Source: Pseudomonadota bacterium (lineage in GTDB: Bacteria; Pseudomonadota; Alphaproteobacteria; Rs-D84). From it: a DNA stretch of 17,696 nt. The stretch is taken from positions 1 through 17,696 of the forward strand of contig WQUT01000001.1 of NCBI GenBank assembly GCA_009781955.1. The letters are read 5' to 3'. A program made the position numbers and the translations under genes. The notes beneath the pieces were generated by a model. It made no database searches. It was not told the origin of the DNA and saw only the letters and a list, made by a program, of their open reading frames with translations. Below, in pieces: positions 12,872 through 17,696 of the stretch (position 1 is its first letter; the number at the start of each line of letters is the position of its first letter).

Positions 12872-13020
12872 TCGTTAGTCGTTGGTCGTTGGTATATAGT
12901 ATTAAATAAACAGTTTCTTTTTTAAAGCAACATAATTGTATTGTCTTTTATACTGAACAATTTGAAATCCTAACGACTAACGACTAACGACCAACGACCA
13001 ACGACTAACAACCAACGACC
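12870..13020. repeat. Heptamer-armed inverted repeat between two exported genes
   Basis: The left arm 12870-12893 pairs with 12990-13013 at all but a few end positions. Units are AGTCGTT/GGTCGTT (left, about three) and AACGACT/AACGACC (right, seven units over about 12971-13020), so the right arm is about twice as long. The A/T-rich loop (about 12894-12970) has no gene. The left arm starts within the TAG stop of the 512-aa gene. The promoter of the next gene lies just after the right arm. Confidence 0.85.
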
Positions 13021-13051
13021 ACTTTTTTCCCTTTTTCCCAAATCCGTTTTA

Positions 13052-13060
13052 TGATAGAAT
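13052..13060 (+). promoter_or_regulatory. Extended -10 promoter of the 310-aa exported protein gene
   Basis: TGATAGAAT at 13052-13060, preceded by GTTTTA, matches the form seen at 7526 (preceded by GTTTTG). It lies 17 bases before ATG 13078. This argues against translation starting at the upstream ATG 13051, which lies in the box itself. Confidence 0.55.
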
Positions 13061-13077
13061 CTTGTGAAGAGAGATTT

Positions 13078-14010
13078 ATGAAAATTATCAGCAAAATTTT
13101 TGCTGTTTGCGCTTTTATATTCGCCATCTGCGGCGGGACGCATGCGGCGCATGCGGCGTGCAGTATCGCGAACCTGACCAAATGCATAGATTCCGCGTGC
13201 GATACCGCGCCCGAATACGGCGCCGCGTCGCGTTGCATCATATGCGGCACGGCCGCCGCCGCGACCGCGAATCCCGCATTGGCCAACTATAAATACGGCG
13301 GCGCGGTCACGGGGTTGCAGGCTTTGGCCATCGGATATGCTTCGTCAACCGTGCTGGATACCAGAAACGCGCCGACCGATCCGGGCAAGCGCTATGCCTG
13401 GGCCGCGCAGCAATGCATAAATAAAAACGCCGGATGCACGGCCGATGACGTCGCAAAAAATTACGACAAGCTGATTGATCAGTCGTGCCGCGCCGCGCTA
13501 TCGGAAAAAGAATACGAGAGCACATTTGCCCAGTGGAAAAGAAATCAAAAGAGCGAGGGCACCTGTCGCGCCGATATTCAGAACTGCATGACCGCCGGCG
13601 CCCGCTGCGGCATGAATTTCGTTAATTGCGAGGCTGACACAGATTTGGATCGCACCTTTGCCGCCTGTGCGATTGAAACATCTTGCAACAATCTGGGGAC
13701 TGATTTTTCCAGCGGCGTCGGCGCCGACCCGACCGCGAATATCAAGGCGACAATGGTCGCGGCGCGGGACGCTTATTTTGCCGCGCGCACCGAATTATTA
13801 AAGAGCACCGTCGCGGCGCACCAATCCGCGCGGGCCAAGCGCATCGCCGCGGCAAAGGCCGGATGCACCGACGGCAGTCTGAAAGACGCGTGCGTTGCTG
13901 ACATCTGCGGATACATATCCAACAACGGCTGCGAAGGCAATGCAGAGAAAAAATCAATCGCATACACCGTCTGCGGATACATAGACGTGGCGTGCTCGCG
14001 AATAAAATAG
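13078..14010 (+). CDS. Exported Cys-rich protein with twin CX6C module, 310 aa
   Basis: The start is ATG 13078, not the upstream in-frame ATG 13051. The signal peptide MKIISKIFAVCAFIFAICGG (cleavage near AHA-A, about residue 27) begins here, with GAAGAGAG as binding site. The mature protein is Cys-rich throughout: CIICG near 54, the twin module C163-x6-C170-x6-C177-GMNF-x2-C184, and paired cysteines up to the end (CGYISNNGC, CGYIDVAC). The middle (about 225-265) is a helix rich in Ala, Lys and Arg. No membrane anchor. The family is unknown to me; it shares the module with the 923-aa and 1121-aa proteins and the TGATANAAT promoter with two neighbours. Confidence 0.83.
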   Translation: MKIISKIFAVCAFIFAICGGTHAAHAACSIANLTKCIDSACDTAPEYGAASRCIICGTAAAATANPALANYKYGGAVTGLQALAIGYASSTVLDTRNAPTDPGKRYAWAAQQCINKNAGCTADDVAKNYDKLIDQSCRAALSEKEYESTFAQWKRNQKSEGTCRADIQNCMTAGARCGMNFVNCEADTDLDRTFAACAIETSCNNLGTDFSSGVGADPTANIKATMVAARDAYFAARTELLKSTVAAHQSARAKRIAAAKAGCTDGSLKDACVADICGYISNNGCEGNAEKKSIAYTVCGYIDVACSRIK

Positions 14011-14123
14011 TGACAAAGTGACAGAGTTACAAAGTGACAAAGTTATTGAAGAACATTTTTAATATAAAATTTATAAAAGTGGCGGCGCTCACTCTGTCAC
14101 TCTGTCACTCTGTCACTTTGTCA
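14011..14123. repeat. Octamer-armed inverted repeat overlapping a signal-peptide coding region
   Basis: The left arm 14011-14044 and right arm 14090-14123 are complementary at 30 of 34 positions. Units are AGTGACAA/AGTGACAG on the left and the complement CTCTGTCA on the right. The left arm starts on the base after the previous TAG. Unlike the other elements, the start of the next gene (GTG 14034) lies inside the left arm, and the right arm is translated as LTLSLCHSVTLS of its signal peptide. Confidence 0.85.
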
Positions 14124-17100
14124 TCCTCATCGTATGCGGCCGCCGTTGTCGCGCGTCCCGCGCCGGCCCCGGCCGCCAATGCCGCGCGCCCCCGTCCGGC
14201 TATGATAACGTCCGGGCGCATGCCCAGTGTGATGCAGGCCGTTCCAACCGCGCCCGCGCCCGCGCCAACGCCGGCCCCGGAAACAGCGCCGCCGCCTGCG
14301 CCGGGAATCACTCCGCTGCCGGCATTCATCCCGGTGGAAGATAAATCGGGTCAGTTTGCAAACATCTTTTCGGATACGTCCGGATCATCCGATTATTCGG
14401 CCGACGATCTGGCGGCAAAGATACGCGCCCAGCGGGCCCAGTTTGACGCGGCCAGCAATGCGGCCGCCGGCGCATCGGCAACCAACGCGATGGCGAACGC
14501 GGATTCAAACTCTTGCGACGCGGCCCTGCGCCAGTGCATGTCGGCAAAGTGCAAGAATGATTTTTCCGACTGCGCGCTGGATACGGATATGATGTGGAAC
14601 GGCAAGATGGAGGAATGCCATCGCAACGCCCCGTGCAACGGCGCGGAATTTATGGCGTTGTCGGCGGAAATAAAGGCCGACCGCAACGCGAACCTGACGC
14701 TCGCATCCTTCAATGCGGCGAAAAATTGCGGCGAAAATTACAATGCGTGCATCTTGGCCGCATGCGGCGGCATGAACGCGCAATACAACAAATGCCTGTC
14801 CAAATCCGGCGGGGACGCGGCCATCGCGGCCTGCGCGAAACAGGCCGCCGCGTGCAGAGAGGCGGACAGCGGACTGCCCGCGCGCGCGATGGACATGTTC
14901 GCGTCATTGCGGGTAATAGCGGAGAGGGACGTTGCCGCGGCCGAATCGCGTCTGTATGAAATCCGCGATCTGATGCAGAACGAATGCATGCGGACGGGTT
15001 CCAGCTTTGACCAGCGTTCGCTGGAATGCGTCTATACCGTGAATTTTGCGGCGTCCAGCGATGGCGTCCTGACGCCGTTCGCATCGCGGAAAGTAGCGGC
15101 GGGCAGCGAATTCATGTGCACCCCGGAATGGTTCGGAATAGATATTTCCACGTTTATGGAGAACGCATACAGATACACGGCGACGACGACGGGCGCATCC
15201 AGCGCGGTGTTGGGCGCTGGCCTGGGCATGGCGGCGGGCGCAATATCGTCCGGCGCGATTGGCCGCGCGATGGATCGCCAGGCCGCCGACAACGCGGTAA
15301 AAAAGCAAGAAAAAGACATGGAATGCATCAACCAGGGCAAAGTGATTAATACCAAGGGCGACTGCGTCTGCCCGGATGACAAGCCGCGCAAGGTCGGCGA
15401 TAGTTGCGCCCCGTGCGAGTATGCCGGCGAAGTATCGGACGGCAATGGCGGATGCAAATGCCCGGACAATGCAAAGGGCCGCGACGCCGACACCAACGCC
15501 TGTATCAGTTGCCCGCCGGGCGCAAAGGGAACGCCGCCGAAATGCGATTGCAGTCCGCTGGGCAAAAATTATTTTTACAAACAACAGCCTGACAACCAAT
15601 GCGTGAGTTGCGGCGACAAGGTGCTGAACAAAGATAAAACCGGCTGCGAATGCCCGCCGGACAGACCGGCTGACGCCAACGGAAACTGCGTTCAGAAAAC
15701 TTGTGACAATGGTGAAACGCCGGACCCGAAAACCGGCCAATGCGTATGTCCGCCGGAAAACCCCGGGTATAATGCCAATAATCAATGCGGCACTTGCCCC
15801 GCCGGCGCGAAAATGCTCAGCAAGCCCGGCGCGCCGCTTGACTGTGATTGTAGCAAACTCGGCGCGGGCTATTCCTATGATAGGAATGGGAATGGCGGGC
15901 AGGGGGCGTGTGTAGCCAAGATATGCGATGAACCGACGATGACGCCAACGGGCAAGAACGGTGCGTGCGAATGTCCGAAAAACACGTCGCAAGTAAACGG
16001 CACCGGCCCGTGCATCTCCATCGCCGTTCAAAAGGAAGACGATTGCAAAAACCGGGGCAAGGGCGAAATATGGGATGGCAAAAAATGTGTATGTCCGTCG
16101 GGCAAGGGGTATAACACCAGCGGCATTTGCGATGTATGCCCGGCAGGGTCTAGATTTGCAATAAAAAATGGCAATCTTGCTTGCGATTGCGGCGGTAAAG
16201 CGTTGTATGATGCAATTAAGAATATGTGCGTGCCTTGTGATGGGGATCAGACCGTGATAAAGGGTGTGTGCGGTTGCGCGGACGCTACTAAAACAATAGA
16301 CGAACAAACTAAAAATTGCGTCCCCAAGCCATGCGACCCCGGCACCGGCAAGGAACGGAATGCCCAGGGCAAATGCGTCTGCACGGGCAACACCCCGAAC
16401 GAGGTCAACGGCGTTTGCCAGTCATGCGACGTCGGCGGCAAAGGCGAAGTATGGAACGGGAAAAAATGCGACTGCCCGCCCAGTTTGCCCGAACGCGATG
16501 ATAACAATGTTTGCGTTGGAAAGGGCTTGGGCTCTAAATCAATAGCCGCGGCGGAAAAGAAAGCAGAGGACGATAAAAAGAAACAGGCAGACGCAGAGAG
16601 GAAGAAAGCGGAAGACGATGCCAAGAAATTAGCCGACGCGCAGAAGAAACAAGAGGCAGACGCCAAAAAGGCGGCCGAAGCAGAGGCCGAAAAAGCAAGA
16701 AAAGACGCCGAAGCGAACAAATGCCCAGATGACGCGATAGGGGGAACCCGCGCTGCGGGATGTGACTGTGGCGCAAAGGCTATATATATAGCCAAAGACA
16801 ACAGGTGTAAACCGTGCGAGCCTGGCCAAATCGCAATAAATAACCAATGTGTAAACAGTTCGCAGGCCCAGGCACCATTGCCGGCGGCAAAGTTGCCAAC
16901 CACGCCGGCGCCGCAAGTGCAGACGCCACCGTTGCAAACAGAGGTGCCCCGGCCAATATCGGCGCCATCGCCGCAAACGCCACAGCCGCCGCTGTCCGCG
17001 CCGCCTCTGCCCCAGCAACCCCAGCAGACCGCGCAACGGCCGTCGCCTGCCTCTCAGAACCGTGTCAACGAAGATGTCAAAACCGGTCCGGCTTCGCAAA

Positions 17101-17399
17101 AAAACTATACCAGTTCAGACCGAGTAAATATTAATATTGGATGGGATGAGTTTACAAACGCAATTCTAAAGCAAGCATGTGGAAAAGTGAACGGCAGGAT
17201 AATTTGTCGCCAAGAAACGGATACCTCAAATAGGAGCGGATGGTGGATAGAAATAAACTGTGCCGATGGGAAAGCCAACAATACTCAGACCGCCATAAAC
17301 AATATTTATAATATGGCAAAAGAATATTGCACCGGAATTATCAATTTAGATGGGGTAACTTATTTATACGTCAACAACAAAATAAGCGAAGGGCTATAA
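14034..17399 (+). CDS. Large modular exported Cys-rich protein with coiled coil, 1121 aa
   Basis: Start GTG 14034 (an in-frame TGA lies at 14019; TTG 14046 is an alternative); no clear binding site. Signal peptide about 1-36, with a Lys-rich start and cleavage near SYAAA; part is encoded by a repeat arm. Order: Ala/Pro-rich linker to about 110; twin module C161-x6-C168-x4-C173-KNDF-x2-C180 and a relative at C232-C254; Gly-zipper-like VLGAGLGMAAGAISSGAIG (about 389-407). Residues about 444-832 hold about 12 small modules of form C-x-C-P-x(10-20)-C-x2-C. A Lys/Ala/Glu/Asp coiled coil resembling the TolA stalk follows (about 836-905), then one more module, a Pro/Gln-rich linker (about 947-1013) and a compact C-terminal domain with WWIEINCADG. 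Probably a surface or periplasm-spanning structural protein or adhesin; function inferred only. Confidence 0.84.
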   Translation: MTKLLKNIFNIKFIKVAALTLSLCHSVTLSSSSYAAAVVARPAPAPAANAARPRPAMITSGRMPSVMQAVPTAPAPAPTPAPETAPPPAPGITPLPAFIPVEDKSGQFANIFSDTSGSSDYSADDLAAKIRAQRAQFDAASNAAAGASATNAMANADSNSCDAALRQCMSAKCKNDFSDCALDTDMMWNGKMEECHRNAPCNGAEFMALSAEIKADRNANLTLASFNAAKNCGENYNACILAACGGMNAQYNKCLSKSGGDAAIAACAKQAAACREADSGLPARAMDMFASLRVIAERDVAAAESRLYEIRDLMQNECMRTGSSFDQRSLECVYTVNFAASSDGVLTPFASRKVAAGSEFMCTPEWFGIDISTFMENAYRYTATTTGASSAVLGAGLGMAAGAISSGAIGRAMDRQAADNAVKKQEKDMECINQGKVINTKGDCVCPDDKPRKVGDSCAPCEYAGEVSDGNGGCKCPDNAKGRDADTNACISCPPGAKGTPPKCDCSPLGKNYFYKQQPDNQCVSCGDKVLNKDKTGCECPPDRPADANGNCVQKTCDNGETPDPKTGQCVCPPENPGYNANNQCGTCPAGAKMLSKPGAPLDCDCSKLGAGYSYDRNGNGGQGACVAKICDEPTMTPTGKNGACECPKNTSQVNGTGPCISIAVQKEDDCKNRGKGEIWDGKKCVCPSGKGYNTSGICDVCPAGSRFAIKNGNLACDCGGKALYDAIKNMCVPCDGDQTVIKGVCGCADATKTIDEQTKNCVPKPCDPGTGKERNAQGKCVCTGNTPNEVNGVCQSCDVGGKGEVWNGKKCDCPPSLPERDDNNVCVGKGLGSKSIAAAEKKAEDDKKKQADAERKKAEDDAKKLADAQKKQEADAKKAAEAEAEKARKDAEANKCPDDAIGGTRAAGCDCGAKAIYIAKDNRCKPCEPGQIAINNQCVNSSQAQAPLPAAKLPTTPAPQVQTPPLQTEVPRPISAPSPQTPQPPLSAPPLPQQPQQTAQRPSPASQNRVNEDVKTGPASQKNYTSSDRVNINIGWDEFTNAILKQACGKVNGRIICRQETDTSNRSGWWIEINCADGKANNTQTAINNIYNMAKEYCTGIINLDGVTYLYVNNKISEGL

Positions 17400-17425
17400 A
17401 CCGAACGAATTGCGAATTTGATAAA

Positions 17426-17696
17426 ATGAAAATAAAAAGTTGGATTTTTTGCGGGATTGCGGCGCTCGTTTGGGCGATGCCCGGCGTGGCGCGCGCGGCG
17501 GATTCCAATACTTCTACATCTTCTACCACTAACACATCAACGCAAGGTTCCACGAACAAGCCAACACCGGACCAGACCCTGACGGACTTGAAAAAAAATG
17601 CGGCGGCGATGAAGGCGACGGAGCAATCCACGGAGAACAAACTGCTGGGCGGGGCGGCGATAGGCGCGAGCGGGATCGGTGGTATGCAGCTGATGC
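17426..17696 (+). CDS. Exported protein, N-terminal part (cut by window end)
   Basis: ATG 17426 opens a frame that runs to the edge, about 90 residues. The signal peptide MKIKSWIFCGIAALVWAMPG (cleavage after ARA, about residue 24) is followed by a Ser/Thr/Asn-rich linker, a short helix LTDLKKNAAAMKATE, then NKLLGGAAIGASGIGG, a glycine-zipper-like stretch as in the two larger neighbours. It starts 26 bases after the 1121-aa gene's stop with no terminator between, so the two are probably co-transcribed. The binding site is weak. Too little is visible to name a family. Confidence 0.75.
   Translation, partial: MKIKSWIFCGIAALVWAMPGVARAADSNTSTSSTTNTSTQGSTNKPTPDQTLTDLKKNAAAMKATEQSTENKLLGGAAIGASGIGGMQLM

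Noticed and set aside
13051..13077. Upstream start for the 310-aa exported protein (ATG 13051)
   Set aside because: It would put nine polar residues before an otherwise perfect signal peptide and lies in the -10 box; ATG 13078 has the purine-rich binding site.
14904..16307. Open frame of 467 codons on the minus strand
   Set aside because: It lies wholly antisense to the 1121-aa exported protein, has no binding site and shows the Arg/Ala/Val-rich composition of a shadow frame in GC-biased DNA.

Overview
The window looks like chromosomal DNA of an uncultured, probably host-associated alphaproteobacterium. Evidence: an alphaproteobacterial-type ribosomal protein/RNA polymerase alpha operon (rpsE-rpmD-rplO-secY-rpsM-rpsK-rpoA-rplQ), standard stop usage including TGA, GC-rich coding bias, and a large block of signal-peptide-bearing, cysteine-rich proteins. 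I associate that last feature with gut alphaproteobacteria of the RF32 type, but from memory and without a database search.

Bases 1-5924 hold the distal end of the spc operon and the alpha operon, all on the + strand, closed by a strong terminator after rplQ. Three things are odd. An unknown 97-aa gene sits between rplO and secY. adk, usually found between secY and rpsM, is missing. A 38-aa gene with a strong ribosome binding site sits between rpoA and rplQ. Most gaps between genes are filled, almost exactly from stop codon to Shine-Dalgarno, by long inverted repeats whose arms are built from short tandem units of about 7 bases. The unit differs between loci.

Bases 5947-7204 hold one minus-strand gene for a two-TM protein of unknown function. 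It carries an apparent palindromic repeat insertion in frame, and a promoter whose transcript would begin with an imperfect palindrome of about 170 bases. Bases 7007-7560 are non-coding and hold that palindrome, a composite inverted repeat with nested hairpins, and the promoter of the next gene.

Bases 7561 to the end hold five + strand genes for exported proteins (923, 512, 310 and 1121 aa, plus one cut by the window edge). A BrnT/BrnA toxin-antitoxin pair and a small Cys-rich lipoprotein lie between the first and second. Four of the exported proteins share cysteine pairs spaced C-x6-C, and in three of them these form a 'twin CX6C' module (C-x6-C-x4-6-C-[GRK]-x-[DN]-F-x2-C). This suggests a disulfide-stapled helical hairpin. 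Three of the genes share an extended -10 promoter, TGATANAAT. The 512-aa gene has a run of 11 C in its coding region, a candidate phase-variation tract. The 1121-aa protein has about 13 small C-x-C...C-x-x-C modules, a TolA-like coiled coil and a Pro/Gln-rich linker.

The two best candidates for something undescribed are the family of heptamer/octamer-armed intergenic inverted repeats (eight copies here, one of them encoding part of a signal peptide) and the twin-CX6C exported protein locus. All assignments come from reading the sequence; no searches or folding programs were run.
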